This document shows, piece after piece, positions 33,488 to 41,743 of a DNA stretch of 48,798 nucleotides. The DNA comes from Beijerinckiaceae bacterium (GTDB taxonomy: Bacteria; Pseudomonadota; Alphaproteobacteria; Rhizobiales; Beijerinckiaceae), in contig JAIETL010000068.1 of assembly GCA_019745195.1 (NCBI GenBank), positions 1 to 48,798 of the forward strand, written 5' to 3'. Position numbers and translations under genes: made by a program. The notes under the pieces were generated by a model. It saw only the letters and a list, made by a program, of their open reading frames with translations, searched no databases and was not told the origin of the DNA. Within the stretch, counting starts at the first letter, position 1; every line of letters starts with the position of its first letter.

Positions 33488-35029
33488 ATGGGTGGCCTCT
33501 ACCTTCTGGACGTCGATGCCTGGACCGGCGCGGCGGTCGAAACGCTGCGGCTGTCGACCAAGACGTTTACCACCCGGCCGGGGGACACGCCGAGCAACAC
33601 GGTCTACAGCGGGCGCATCTCCGATAGCGGCCAGCTTGAGCGGTCGCTGTTTGCCGGCGGCGGCATCTCCGGCAGCCCGAGTTCGTCAGCGGGCGCGATT
33701 GAGTTCTCCAACGCCGACGGCAGGCTCGACCCGTGGCTCGGCTATGGCTTCGACGGTCGGGCCTTCACTCTGCGCTACCTCGCCAGCGAGAAGCAGGCGA
33801 TCGCCAGCGCAGTGCTGATCATGCGGGGGACGTGCCTTCGGGTCGAGACGCCCGACGCCACGAAAACAATCAGGCTACTGATCCGCGACCGGCTGGCGGC
33901 GCTCGACACGGCGCTTCTGACGACCCGCTATGCCGGCACGACGATCACAGCAGGCGCGACGGCTGAAGGCGACGCGGACCAGAAGGACGAGATCAAGCCG
34001 CGCGTCTTCGGAGCGGTCCAGAACATCGCGCCGAAGTTCGTCAACCGCTTCAATCTGATCTACCAGGTCTCGGCAGGCGCGGTGTCGTCGATCGTCGTCT
34101 ATGACGGCGCAGTTCCGCTCACGCTGGTCGGAGACCATGCCACGCTGGCGGCGCTCACAGCGGCGACGCTTGTGCCGGGAGAATATGCGACTGCGCTGGG
34201 CCTAGGCCTGTTCCGGCTCGGCGGCTCGCCTTCTCTGACGATCACCGCAGATGTCGTCGAAGGGGCCCCGCTCGCGCTACGCTCGGCGGCGCGCGTGGCG
34301 GGGCGCATGCTCGACGTGCTCGGCATCCCGGCCGGGGACCGGGTGGCCGCGAGTTTCGACGCGGCGCACGCCTTCAACCCCGCTGAGGTCGGTATCTATG
34401 TCGACAGCGACGCCTCAGCGATCGAGGTCATCGGGCAGGTTCTGAATTCGGTCGGCTGCGGGCTTCTGCCGAGCGCGACGGGTGAGATCGAACTGTTCAG
34501 CCTTGCCGCGCCATCGGGCACGCCGGCGGCCACCTACACCCGCCGCGACCTCATCGCCTCTGGCGGCTCTCTGGCGCTCGTTGGCGGGCCGGACGGGGAA
34601 GGGCAGGGCATCCCGGCATGGTCCGTGGTTCTGAACTACGCCCGCGTCTGGCAGACCATGAGCAGCGGCGATGTCGCCGGCGTGGTGACGACGGAGAGGA
34701 AGGACTACCTCGCTAAGGCGACACGGCAGGCGACGGCGCAGAACGTCGCTACGCGCACGGCCCGGCTGCTGGCCAGCGAGATCACGATCGACACGCTGAT
34801 GACGTCGGCAACCGACGCAGCGACAGAAGCGGCTAGGCGTCTTGCGCTCTATGGCGTCCGCCGCGACCGGATGGCCTTCCCCGTTCCAATCGCGCGGGCC
34901 GTCGATGTCGGATCGGTGGTGCGCCTGCAGTTCCGCCGCTTCGGGTACGACGCCGGCAAGCTCTTCCGGGTCATCGGCCGAACCGACGACTTCAGCGGTC
35001 GATCCGCGACGCTCGACCTCTGGGGCTGA
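33488..35029 (+). CDS. Tail tip / baseplate-hub protein
   Basis: 513 residues directly after the tape measure, where siphophages encode distal-tail and hub proteins. Beta-rich: 'GRISDSGQLERSLFAGGG', 'AIEFSNADGRLDPWLGYGFDGRAF', and a C-terminal domain 'FPVPIARAVDVGSVVRLQFRRFG' ending in 'TDDFSGRSATLDLWG'. The segments resemble gp27-like hub folds. No enzymatic motif seen. Exact role assigned by position. Confidence 0.65.
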   Translation: MGGLYLLDVDAWTGAAVETLRLSTKTFTTRPGDTPSNTVYSGRISDSGQLERSLFAGGGISGSPSSSAGAIEFSNADGRLDPWLGYGFDGRAFTLRYLASEKQAIASAVLIMRGTCLRVETPDATKTIRLLIRDRLAALDTALLTTRYAGTTITAGATAEGDADQKDEIKPRVFGAVQNIAPKFVNRFNLIYQVSAGAVSSIVVYDGAVPLTLVGDHATLAALTAATLVPGEYATALGLGLFRLGGSPSLTITADVVEGAPLALRSAARVAGRMLDVLGIPAGDRVAASFDAAHAFNPAEVGIYVDSDASAIEVIGQVLNSVGCGLLPSATGEIELFSLAAPSGTPAATYTRRDLIASGGSLALVGGPDGEGQGIPAWSVVLNYARVWQTMSSGDVAGVVTTERKDYLAKATRQATAQNVATRTARLLASEITIDTLMTSATDAATEAARRLALYGVRRDRMAFPVPIARAVDVGSVVRLQFRRFGYDAGKLFRVIGRTDDFSGRSATLDLWG

Positions 35030-35032
35030 CTT

Positions 35033-35908
35033 ATGGGAAAATTCGTCTTCGTCTACGACAACTATGCCGATACCGGCACCTTGTCGGGGGGCAGCTATGT
35101 TTCAACCCTGCCGCTCTCCAATGCGCAGGATCAGGACATCGCGCGGGTCGCGCGCACCACGAACCCACTGACGACCTCGACGATCATCCGTGCCGATCTC
35201 GGCATCGCCCGCCCGGTCGGCGGGATCATCGTCGGGCCGATCAATGCCTCACCGGGCGCTCAGTACCGCGTGCGAGCCTACGACGCCGCTGGCTGGGATG
35301 CTGGCGACATCTCCTATGACAGCGGCCTGAAGACGATCGCTGGCGTTGTGGTCCCGTCTCTCGACCTTGAATGGGAAGACCCCGGCTTCTGGAACGGCAT
35401 CGACATCGACACGATCGATGAATTGCCGACCTATCTGATCGAGGTGATCCCAGAGGCATCGCTGCTATCGACCCTGACGCAATGGTTCGCGATCGAGATC
35501 ATTGATCCGGCTAACAGCGCCGGCTATGCCGAATTTGGCCGGGTGCTGATCGGTCGGGCTTGGCGCCCCAGCATCAACTACGGCTACAGCGGCAACTCAT
35601 TCGGCATCGATCCGCGCACCGAGATCGTAGAGTCTGAAGGTGGCCTCGAAACATTCGATGAGCGCGGCCAGCGCCGCACGCTCCGGGTCGCCTTCGACAA
35701 CCTCGCGGAAGACGAAATCTTCGGCGACGTGTTCCGCATCATGAACCGTCAGGGCGTGTCGAAGCAGGGCTTCGTCGTGCCCGATCCCGACGACGAAGAG
35801 CATCTGCTTCGCCGGTCCTTCCTCGCCACCTTCAAGCAGGTTCCCGAGATCGCTCAGGTGCTTTTCGCACGGGGCTCGACCGCCTTCGACTTCAAAGAGG
35901 TTCTCTGA
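35033..35908 (+). CDS. Tail tip-associated protein
   Basis: 291 residues, start 3 nt after the previous stop. A carbohydrate-binding-like beta sandwich is suggested by 'PVGGIIVGPINASPGAQYRVRAYDAAGWDAGDI' and 'AIEIIDPANSAGYAEFGRVLIG'; the C-terminal quarter is helical and acidic. Likely part of the adsorption apparatus. TGATG coupling with the fibre gene. Family not recognised. Confidence 0.6.
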   Translation: MGKFVFVYDNYADTGTLSGGSYVSTLPLSNAQDQDIARVARTTNPLTTSTIIRADLGIARPVGGIIVGPINASPGAQYRVRAYDAAGWDAGDISYDSGLKTIAGVVVPSLDLEWEDPGFWNGIDIDTIDELPTYLIEVIPEASLLSTLTQWFAIEIIDPANSAGYAEFGRVLIGRAWRPSINYGYSGNSFGIDPRTEIVESEGGLETFDERGQRRTLRVAFDNLAEDEIFGDVFRIMNRQGVSKQGFVVPDPDDEEHLLRRSFLATFKQVPEIAQVLFARGSTAFDFKEVL

Positions 35909-37824
35909 TGCCATTCCCCTATGACGCAGACGATCTTGCGGCCATTGATCGGCTGGAGACCCTCTACAACGGCGATGCCTACAACGCCGACACCAACCCC
36001 GGCGGCCTCGCCGTTGGCGGCCATCGTATCAATTTCGAGGATGCGCTGCAGGATGTTGCGACGGCCGGGCAGGCGACTTCGGCGGCAGCGACCGCCGCGG
36101 GCACCAGCGCGACCAATGCCGCCACGAGCGAAACGAACGCCGCCGCCAGCGCGGCAAAGCTCTCCGCCACCTCGACGACCAGCCTCGCGATCGGCACGGG
36201 CAGCAAGGCCTTCACGACGCAGGATGACAAGTTGTTCCCGGTCGGGTCGTTCGTCATGGCGCGCTCAGCCGCGAACCCGACGCTGAACTACATGACCGGC
36301 CAAGTCACGGCCTACACGGGCACGACGCTGACGGTCGATGTCACTGTCGTCGGCGGCTCTGGGACGTTCGCTGACTGGGCAATCGCCATCGCAGGCTCGC
36401 CGGGCTCGATCGGCCTCACCGGCGCGACTGGCGCCACCGGCCCGACGCCCAATGTCCAAGTGACGTTCTCGACCGGCACGACCGATTCCGACCCCGGCAA
36501 CGGCCTTCTGAAATTCAACAACGCCTCGCCCGCCTCGACGACGCAGATCTACGCCGACAACCTTGACCGGAACGGGACCAGCATCACTGCTTGGCTCGAC
36601 AGCTTCGATGACAGCACCAATACGGCGCTACGCGGCACGATCAAGATCGTGCAGATCAGCGACCCAACGAAGCTCGCGATCTTCAATGTCACGGGCGCAG
36701 TCGTCGATGGGACAGGCTATCGCAATATCCCGGTCGCGTATGTCCTGCACAGTTCGGCCTTCACGAACGGCGCGGTGCTGGCGATCGAGTTCGTTCGGAC
36801 CGGAAACGCCGGGCTCGACGGCGATGGCGCGGGCGATGTCATCGGACCAGCGATCTCGACTGACAACCATGTCGCACTGTTCGACGGCATCACGGGCAAG
36901 CTGCTGAAGGGCGGAGGAGCCCTCTCTACCGTTGCACTGAGTGGTGACGCCGACGATGTCGCGTTCACGCCGGCAGGCGCGGTAGCCGCCACCAACGTTC
37001 AGGCCGCGATCCAAGAACTCGACACTGAGAAGGCTCCGCTCGCCTCGCCGACGTTCACAGGAACGCCGGCCGCTCCTACTGCGGCGGGCGGGACGAGCAC
37101 GACACAGATCGCGACCACCGCTTTTGTTGCGGCGGGCTTCCAGCTGCTCGACGCCGATCTGACCGCTATCGCTGCTCTGACGAGCGCTGCAAACAAACTG
37201 CCCTATTTCACAGGGTCAGCGACGGCCGCGCTCGCCGATCTCACCGCCGCCGGCCGCGCCCTAATTGGCGGCGCGGATACCGCAGCGCAGCGGACCACGC
37301 TCGGGCTGAGCTATGTCACCATCTTCGACCAGATTGTCTCTGGTGCTGCGGCGTCGGCCTTCGATATCGCGCTGGGTTCCTACACCCATTTCGAGATCGA
37401 TGTGACTTGCAACGTCAATCCCGCCGCTGCGGCCGACGGCAGCCTGTCCTGGCGCATCAGCACCGATGGCGGCTCGACCTATGTTGCCGGCGCGTCCGAT
37501 TATTCGATCAGCGGCGGGCTCTTTACCAATACGACCAATTATCCGAGCGCGCTCGTCGACAGCGGGCGGCTCAGCGCGCAGGCGTCCAAGACCACCGTCG
37601 TCACGCCTGTCATCGTGAAGGCCGAATTTGTGCAGGGCTCCGCTTCGTTGTCCCGCCGCCCGACGATGCAGTCCCGTACGAGCGGATTCGACGGCACCAA
37701 CGTCTTCAACGCGCTCTATCAAAGCAACCGCGTCGCCAATGTCGCCGCGACGCATCTGCGCATTCTCGCGACGCAGACCTCGTTCTACGACATCGGCAGC
37801 CGCGTCATCGTGAGGGCAGCATGA
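35908..37824 (+). CDS. Tail fibre with collagen-like segment
   Basis: 638 residues. An N-terminal tail-attachment part (1-50) leads into an Ala/Thr-rich coiled coil (51-90), a beta segment, a Gly-X-Y collagen-like stretch (163-179, 'GSPGSIGLTGATGATG'), then repeats typical of trimeric fibres ('APLASPTFTGTPAAPTAAGG', residues about 370-395, 'TTQIATTAFVAAG') and a beta-rich receptor-binding end. This is the standard form of siphophage tail fibres that recognise the host surface. Coupled by ATGA to the next frame. Confidence 0.85.
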   Translation: MPFPYDADDLAAIDRLETLYNGDAYNADTNPGGLAVGGHRINFEDALQDVATAGQATSAAATAAGTSATNAATSETNAAASAAKLSATSTTSLAIGTGSKAFTTQDDKLFPVGSFVMARSAANPTLNYMTGQVTAYTGTTLTVDVTVVGGSGTFADWAIAIAGSPGSIGLTGATGATGPTPNVQVTFSTGTTDSDPGNGLLKFNNASPASTTQIYADNLDRNGTSITAWLDSFDDSTNTALRGTIKIVQISDPTKLAIFNVTGAVVDGTGYRNIPVAYVLHSSAFTNGAVLAIEFVRTGNAGLDGDGAGDVIGPAISTDNHVALFDGITGKLLKGGGALSTVALSGDADDVAFTPAGAVAATNVQAAIQELDTEKAPLASPTFTGTPAAPTAAGGTSTTQIATTAFVAAGFQLLDADLTAIAALTSAANKLPYFTGSATAALADLTAAGRALIGGADTAAQRTTLGLSYVTIFDQIVSGAAASAFDIALGSYTHFEIDVTCNVNPAAAADGSLSWRISTDGGSTYVAGASDYSISGGLFTNTTNYPSALVDSGRLSAQASKTTVVTPVIVKAEFVQGSASLSRRPTMQSRTSGFDGTNVFNALYQSNRVANVAATHLRILATQTSFYDIGSRVIVRAA

Positions 37825-38190
37825 GAATCATCGTCATGAGCGAGAATGGGCCGGTCGAAATGTCGGCCGAGGAGTTCGGGCCGCTACCTTCGCCCTATCC
37901 CCCCCGATGTCCCGTCGGCGATCTCCGACCGCCAGTTCGCCCAGCAGCTCGCGATCGAGGGCGTGATCACGCAGGCCGAGGCGCTGGCATGGGCGGCGCG
38001 CGGCGAGCTGCCGGCCGCGCTCGAGGCGCTCGTCGCCCAGCTCGGCGAGCAGCAGTTCAGCGCGCGAATGTTGCTCTCGGCCGCCACCGCCTATGAGCGC
38101 GGCCACCCGCTGACCGCCACGCTTGGGGGGCTGCTCGGCTACGACGGCGCGCAGCTTGACGCGCTCTGGCAGTCCGCTTCGGTGCTCTAA
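37821..38190 (+). CDS. Small fibre-linked protein, frameshifted at a C7 run
   Basis: ATG 37821 (ATGA-coupled to the fibre) reads 'MRIIVMSENGPVEMSAEEF' up to 'SPYPP' and then loses sense. From 37906 a different frame gives 'DVPSAISDRQFAQQLAIEGV' through 'LWQSASVL' to the stop at 38188-38190. The break is at seven C (37899-37905); with six C the protein would be one 122-residue chain. The C-terminal part resembles small proteins encoded after fibres in many phages ('ISDRQF.QQLA'). Either an indel, a sequencing error or +1 slippage. Confidence 0.7.
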
Positions 38191-38214
38191 CGCCCGCCAC
38201 CATCGGAGCCTCAC

Positions 38215-38562
38215 ATGAAAGCCGCGCTCCCCGCGCTGGCGCTGCTGGCGCTCGCCTTGTGCGGTGCCGGCGCGCCAGCGCATGCCCATTCCGCGATGTC
38301 CGGTTGGACCTATCCGATCGAGTGCTGCGCGATGAACGATTGCGCTGAGGTCGCGCCAGACGCGGTCCAGGAGACGCCGGCGGGCTACATCGTGACGGTC
38401 CGACCCGGCACGCACCCGATGTGGCGCGCTGACCGCCCTGCGCCGATCGTCGTCCGAATTCCTTACCGCCAGGCGAAGCCGTCGCCCGATGGCCGCTGGC
38501 ATGTGTGCCTGAACGGGCAGGGCGATCTGCTCTGTTTCTTCGCCGCTCACGGCGGCTCGTAG
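38215..38562 (+). CDS. Secreted protein of the lysis region
   Basis: 115 residues with a Sec signal (MKAALPALALLALALCGAGAP, then 'AHAHS'), mature part about 90 residues with four or five cysteines ('IECCAMNDCAEV', 'HVCLNGQGDLLCFF'), so probably disulfide-bonded in the periplasm. Preceded by CCACCATCGGAG, a block shared with two other lysis genes. The family occurs next to endolysins in alphaproteobacterial phages as far as I recall; its function is unknown. Confidence 0.75.
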   Translation: MKAALPALALLALALCGAGAPAHAHSAMSGWTYPIECCAMNDCAEVAPDAVQETPAGYIVTVRPGTHPMWRADRPAPIVVRIPYRQAKPSPDGRWHVCLNGQGDLLCFFAAHGGS

Positions 38563-38585
38563 CCCTCCCACCATCGGAGATCACC

Positions 38586-39350
38586 ATGGACACGACCGCC
38601 GTTCAGACGGCGCTGTCGCGGCTCGGCTATGCGCCTGGCCCGATCGACGGCGCATGGGGAGCGAAAACGAAGGGGGCGGTGGTGTCGTTTCAGGCTGCCA
38701 AAGGGCTGACTGCGGACGGTGTGCTCGGGCCGAAGACGATCGCGGCGTTGCAGGCGGCCGTGGCCGAGATGCGGCCGGTGGCGAAGGCTCCAACTCAGGC
38801 GGTAGAGGCTCCCGCGAAGGTCCAAGTGGGCGGCATCGTCCCGGCCGACTGGATGCCGGCGGCCCGGATAGAACGGATCATCTTCCACTGGACCGCCGGC
38901 AGCCATCGGGCGTCCGGGCTCGACAGGTCGCACTATCACATCCTGATCGAGGTCGACGGCAAGCTGGTCTGCGGCACTCCGTCAATCGCCGCCAACGGCA
39001 TCGGCGGAACCGGGCCGCGCGCCAGCCACACGCTCAGCTGCAATACCGGCTCGATCGGCGTCTCGCTGTGCTGCATGGCCGGCGCGGTCGAAAGCCCGTT
39101 CAGGGCCGGCAGCGCGCCCATGAGCGCGGTCCAGTGGAAGACGTTGGCCGATGTCCTGGCCGATCTCTGCCGGCGCTATGGCGTGCCTGTGACACCCAAG
39201 ACCGTCCTTTCGCATGCCGAGGTCCAGAGCAATCTGGGCATTCGCCAGCGCGGCAAGTGGGACGTCGCGCGGCTGGCGTTTGACCCGTCGATCGTTGGCG
39301 CGAAGGCCTGCGGCGACGCGATGCGCGCCATGGTCGGGGCTCGGCTCTGA
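38586..39350 (+). CDS. Endolysin: peptidoglycan-binding domain plus N-acetylmuramoyl-L-alanine amidase
   Basis: 254 residues. Residues 3-60 are a PG_binding_1 domain ('VQTALSRLGYAPGPIDGAWG ... FQAAKGLTADGVLGPKT'). After a proline-rich linker (62-85) comes an Amidase_2 domain with zinc ligands His101 ('IIFHWTAG'), His210 ('TVLSHAEVQ') and Asp226 ('GKWDVARL'). It cuts the amide bond between MurNAc and L-Ala to release progeny. The modular order (binding domain first) is typical of Gram-negative phages. Confidence 0.93.
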   Translation: MDTTAVQTALSRLGYAPGPIDGAWGAKTKGAVVSFQAAKGLTADGVLGPKTIAALQAAVAEMRPVAKAPTQAVEAPAKVQVGGIVPADWMPAARIERIIFHWTAGSHRASGLDRSHYHILIEVDGKLVCGTPSIAANGIGGTGPRASHTLSCNTGSIGVSLCCMAGAVESPFRAGSAPMSAVQWKTLADVLADLCRRYGVPVTPKTVLSHAEVQSNLGIRQRGKWDVARLAFDPSIVGAKACGDAMRAMVGARL

Positions 39351-39706
39351 TGAGCGTCCGTGGCGTTCTCCGCACGCTCGACGGCGGCCGGGTCGGCTTC
39401 ATGTGCCCAGGCTGCCAAGAGATGCATCAGGTGCGCGTCGAGGGCGATGGTCGTCCGCGATGGGGCTTCAACGGTGACTATGAACGCCCGACTTTCACGC
39501 CTTCGGTGCTCGTTCAAGACATGCGATGGGTGCCGCCCGTCACGGCCGAAAACCTGACCGAATGGAAGCGCGCGCCTTGGAAGCAAACCAAGGTCAACCA
39601 CGTCTGCCACTCCTTCGTGACGGATGGCCAGATCAGCTTCCTGAACGACTGCACGCACGCGCTGGCAGGCCAGGTCGCGCCGATCCCGCGACCCGTCGAA
39701 TCCTGA
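39350..39706 (+). CDS. DUF6527-like phage protein, lysis cassette
   Basis: 118 residues, TGATG coupled to the endolysin. Conserved-looking signature: 'FMCPGCQEMHQV', 'WGFNGDYERPTFTPSVL', 'CHSFVTDGQISFLNDCTHALAG', with two cysteine pairs and several histidines that may bind zinc. This family is common beside phage lysis genes and its function is not established. Confidence 0.8.
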   Translation: MSVRGVLRTLDGGRVGFMCPGCQEMHQVRVEGDGRPRWGFNGDYERPTFTPSVLVQDMRWVPPVTAENLTEWKRAPWKQTKVNHVCHSFVTDGQISFLNDCTHALAGQVAPIPRPVES

Positions 39707-39730
39707 CCCCTCACCATCGGAGACACGACC

Positions 39731-40186
39731 ATGAACCGCACCCTTGCGACGCTCGTCGTCGCATGCCTCGCCCTGATCGCGCTGGCCGCGAACGCAGAGG
39801 CACAGACCGCCGCGCCCGGATGGTTCGACATCGTCCGGCCTTACCTTCTGGAGATCGCCGGCGTCTTCGTGGCGGCCGTCGTCGGATGGCTGGCGACCTG
39901 GATCAAGGCGAAGCTGGGGATCGACATCGAGGCCCGCCATCGCGAGGCGCTGCAGGCTGCACTGACGAACGCGGCCGGGCTCGCCATCGCGAAGGCCGGT
40001 GACCTCTCGCTGGCGATCCGACTGCCGCAGGGACACGATCTTGTCGAGGACGGGCTCGACTATGTGAGGAAGTCCGCTCCCGACGCCATGAAGCATTTCG
40101 GCCTGTCGCCGACCGAGGTTCGCGAAAAGCTGCGGGCGAAGATCGGCGTGCTGGCCGCCGGCGCCCTTCCGGCCGGCAAGGCCTGA
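39731..40186 (+). CDS. Holin-like membrane protein
   Basis: 151 residues. A signal-anchor (MNRTLATLVVACLALIALAA) is followed by a second hydrophobic helix (36-55, 'LLEIAGVFVAAVVGWLATWI') and a soluble C-terminal domain with 'RHREALQAALTNAAGLAIAK', which recalls the LL-H type holins. Two transmembrane segments and location after the endolysin make it the best holin candidate. CACCATCGGAG precedes it. Confidence 0.7.
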   Translation: MNRTLATLVVACLALIALAANAEAQTAAPGWFDIVRPYLLEIAGVFVAAVVGWLATWIKAKLGIDIEARHREALQAALTNAAGLAIAKAGDLSLAIRLPQGHDLVEDGLDYVRKSAPDAMKHFGLSPTEVREKLRAKIGVLAAGALPAGKA

Positions 40187-40192
40187 CACCTG

Positions 40193-40492
40193 ATGGCTGC
40201 CCGCCTGCCTCTGTCGGCCGACGAAGCCGACGCCATCGCCCGCCGGACGGCGGAGCATCTGCGGCCCGTGATCGCTGAGATGATCGAGGACGCAGAGGAC
40301 AAGCTGCTGTCCAAGATCGGGCTGGACCCGGCGAAGCTCGGCGACGTGCAGCGGGACTTCGCCTTCATGCGCAGCCAGCGCGAGTTGAAGGAAGCCGTCA
40401 TCAAGCAGGGCATCGTCGCGGTGGTGGGGCTGATGATCGTCGGCATCGTCACCGCGCTCGGCTTCTGGGTTCGGGGGGGCATGCCGAAATGA
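40193..40492 (+). CDS. Second lysis-region membrane protein
   Basis: 99 residues: helical charged N-terminus (5-60, 'DEADAIARRTAEHLRPVIAEMIEDAEDKLL') and one C-terminal transmembrane helix (73-93, 'VAVVGLMIVGIVTALGFWV'). A C-tail-anchored protein that may be a second holin/antiholin. ATGA coupling to the next gene. Confidence 0.65.
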   Translation: MAARLPLSADEADAIARRTAEHLRPVIAEMIEDAEDKLLSKIGLDPAKLGDVQRDFAFMRSQRELKEAVIKQGIVAVVGLMIVGIVTALGFWVRGGMPK

Positions 40493-40965
40493 TGCGCCGA
40501 ACCATTGTCGCCGCCGCAATCGTCTGGCCGCTGGCTACGGTCGTCGGTGGCTGGCTGTTCCTTCACACCGGCCCGACCGTCGAATTGCGGCTTGCGCCGG
40601 TTCTGGTCGGGCAGTCGATCACCGATGTCACCCGCCAGGGCAACCGCGTCTGCTGGGGCTGGATCTATACCAAGGCGCGCCCGGCCGTTCCGCAGACCTT
40701 CGCCTGGTCGTTCACGGTCGGGGGAACGGCGGTGCGCGTGCCGGCCGTTGTGCTGAAAGCGTCAGAGAAATCGCCGATGACGGCCGCCCGCATCCGACCG
40801 CCCGGCCGGGGCGACGTCGATCTCTGCGCCACCATCCCCGACGAACTGGAAGACGTGGCCGGGCTATCCATCCCCGGGTGGGCCGAATACGAGACCAATC
40901 ACAACTTCTGGACGATCTGGCAGGCGATCCCGCCGGTGGTCGTTCCGCCGCCATTGCCGGGCTGA
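40489..40965 (+). CDS. Membrane-anchored periplasmic protein, possible spanin-like
   Basis: 158 residues starting MMRRTIVAAAIVWPLATVVG, an N-terminal anchor, followed by a beta-rich soluble domain ('VELRLAPVLVGQSITDVTRQGNRVCWGWIY') and a proline-rich end ('IPPVVVPPPLPG'). As the last gene of the lysis cassette it could bridge the membranes, but it lacks the coiled coil of classical spanins. Family not recognised. Confidence 0.6.
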   Translation: MMRRTIVAAAIVWPLATVVGGWLFLHTGPTVELRLAPVLVGQSITDVTRQGNRVCWGWIYTKARPAVPQTFAWSFTVGGTAVRVPAVVLKASEKSPMTAARIRPPGRGDVDLCATIPDELEDVAGLSIPGWAEYETNHNFWTIWQAIPPVVVPPPLPG

Positions 40966-41041
40966 ATGTCACACCAGCCCGGCGATCGGGACCGGCCGTC
41001 TCCGGTGTAGAGCCCTCCTTGGGCGTTTCCTCCCTAAACTT

Positions 41042-41074
41042 GGCCCGTCAGCCTCGCGCTGGCGGGCCTTTTTT
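41042..41074 (+). terminator. Strong Rho-independent terminator of the late operon
   Basis: GGCCCGTCAGC (41042-41052), loop CTCGC, GCTGGCGGGCC (41058-41068) with one G-T pair, then six T (41069-41074). It follows the last lysis gene by about 75 nt and is the best terminator in the window. On the minus strand it has no T-run. Confidence 0.88.
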
Positions 41075-41088
41075 ATTGGAGTTTTGAT

Positions 41089-41199
41089 ATGGCCATTTCG
41101 CCAAAACTCTTCCGCCGCTTCACGCGCCTTCTTCGGCTTTTCGCCGTCATGGTTGCTACAACGGACGCGCTGCTTCGGCTCGCCGATCGCATGATTTGA
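41089..41199 (+). CDS. 36-codon basic small protein after the terminator
   Basis: GGAG lies 7 nt before ATG 41089. The product starts MAISPKLFRRFTRLLRLFAV, a basic amphipathic N-terminal helix with a hydrophobic face, then a less charged end. Its TGA abuts the stop of the convergent gene in TGATCA (41197-41202), the same junction seen at 12364-12369. It lies 14 nt after the terminator T-run, so it needs readthrough or its own promoter, which I cannot see. Could be a membrane-active or antimicrobial-like peptide; unproven. Confidence 0.45.
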   Translation: MAISPKLFRRFTRLLRLFAVMVATTDALLRLADRMI

Positions 41200-41361
41200 T
41201 CAGCGCCACGCCGTCGCGCCTTCGTGCTTGCTCTCCCATACCTCGACGGCAAGCTGCAGGGTGATCAGCTCGCCTTCCTCGGGCGTGTCTTCCATGCAGC
41301 CGGCCAGCGCGGCGATGCGCTCCTTCACGGATTCGTATTGCTCTTCGGTCCAGATCGTCAT
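41200..41361 (-). CDS. 53-residue HigA N-terminal-like protein
   Basis: Starts MTIWTEEQYESVKERI with AAGGAG upstream. The pattern 'Y..a..RI..L....p.e..eL..L...ve..E.kH' matches the N-terminal helical region of HigA-type antitoxins, but the DNA-binding helix-turn-helix that normally follows is missing, and no toxin gene is adjacent. It may be a stand-alone antitoxin-like domain that binds a host toxin (inference). Last gene of the minus-strand operon. Confidence 0.6.
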   Translation of the reverse strand: MTIWTEEQYESVKERIAALAGCMEDTPEEGELITLQLAVEVWESKHEGATAWR

Positions 41362-41381
41362 GACGAGCTCCTTCGCGGCGC

Positions 41382-41738
41382 TCAACTGTACGATGGCGGT
41401 TTCGTTCCGCTGCGCGCCGCCAGCGCGGCCATGTGCTCGACGTGATGAGCCCATCCGTCTGGCCCGAGATGCGCCATCGTGCGATCGAAAGCGTCGCGGA
41501 ACTCCGCCATGGCGGCCTCTCGCGTGTCGGCCTGTCCCGACTGCCCCGCGAGGCCGTTCCCGTGCCGACCCGCATGAAGCTGGATCGACCAAGACCAAAC
41601 CGTATCCGCCCCCGCGAGTGTCTGGAGCACGATGGCGCCGACATTCTCGCCCCGGCAGATCACCGACCAGAACTTGTCGCGCTCCCAGTCCGGGATGAAG
41701 CGGCTGTCCTGCCGGCGGAGGATCAGTTCGTCAGCCAT
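41382..41738 (-). CDS. Hypothetical protein
   Basis: 118 residues from ATG 41738; a TTG at 41747 overlaps the upstream stop by 4 nt (TTGA), in line with the coupling used throughout this operon, and would add three residues. A mixed alpha/beta N-terminus ('WSVICRGENVGAIVLQ') and a helical C-terminus ('REAAMAEFRDAFDRTMAHL'). Family not recognised. Confidence 0.65.
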   Translation of the reverse strand: MADELILRRQDSRFIPDWERDKFWSVICRGENVGAIVLQTLAGADTVWSWSIQLHAGRHGNGLAGQSGQADTREAAMAEFRDAFDRTMAHLGPDGWAHHVEHMAALAARSGTKPPSYS

Positions 41739-41743
41739 CTTGA

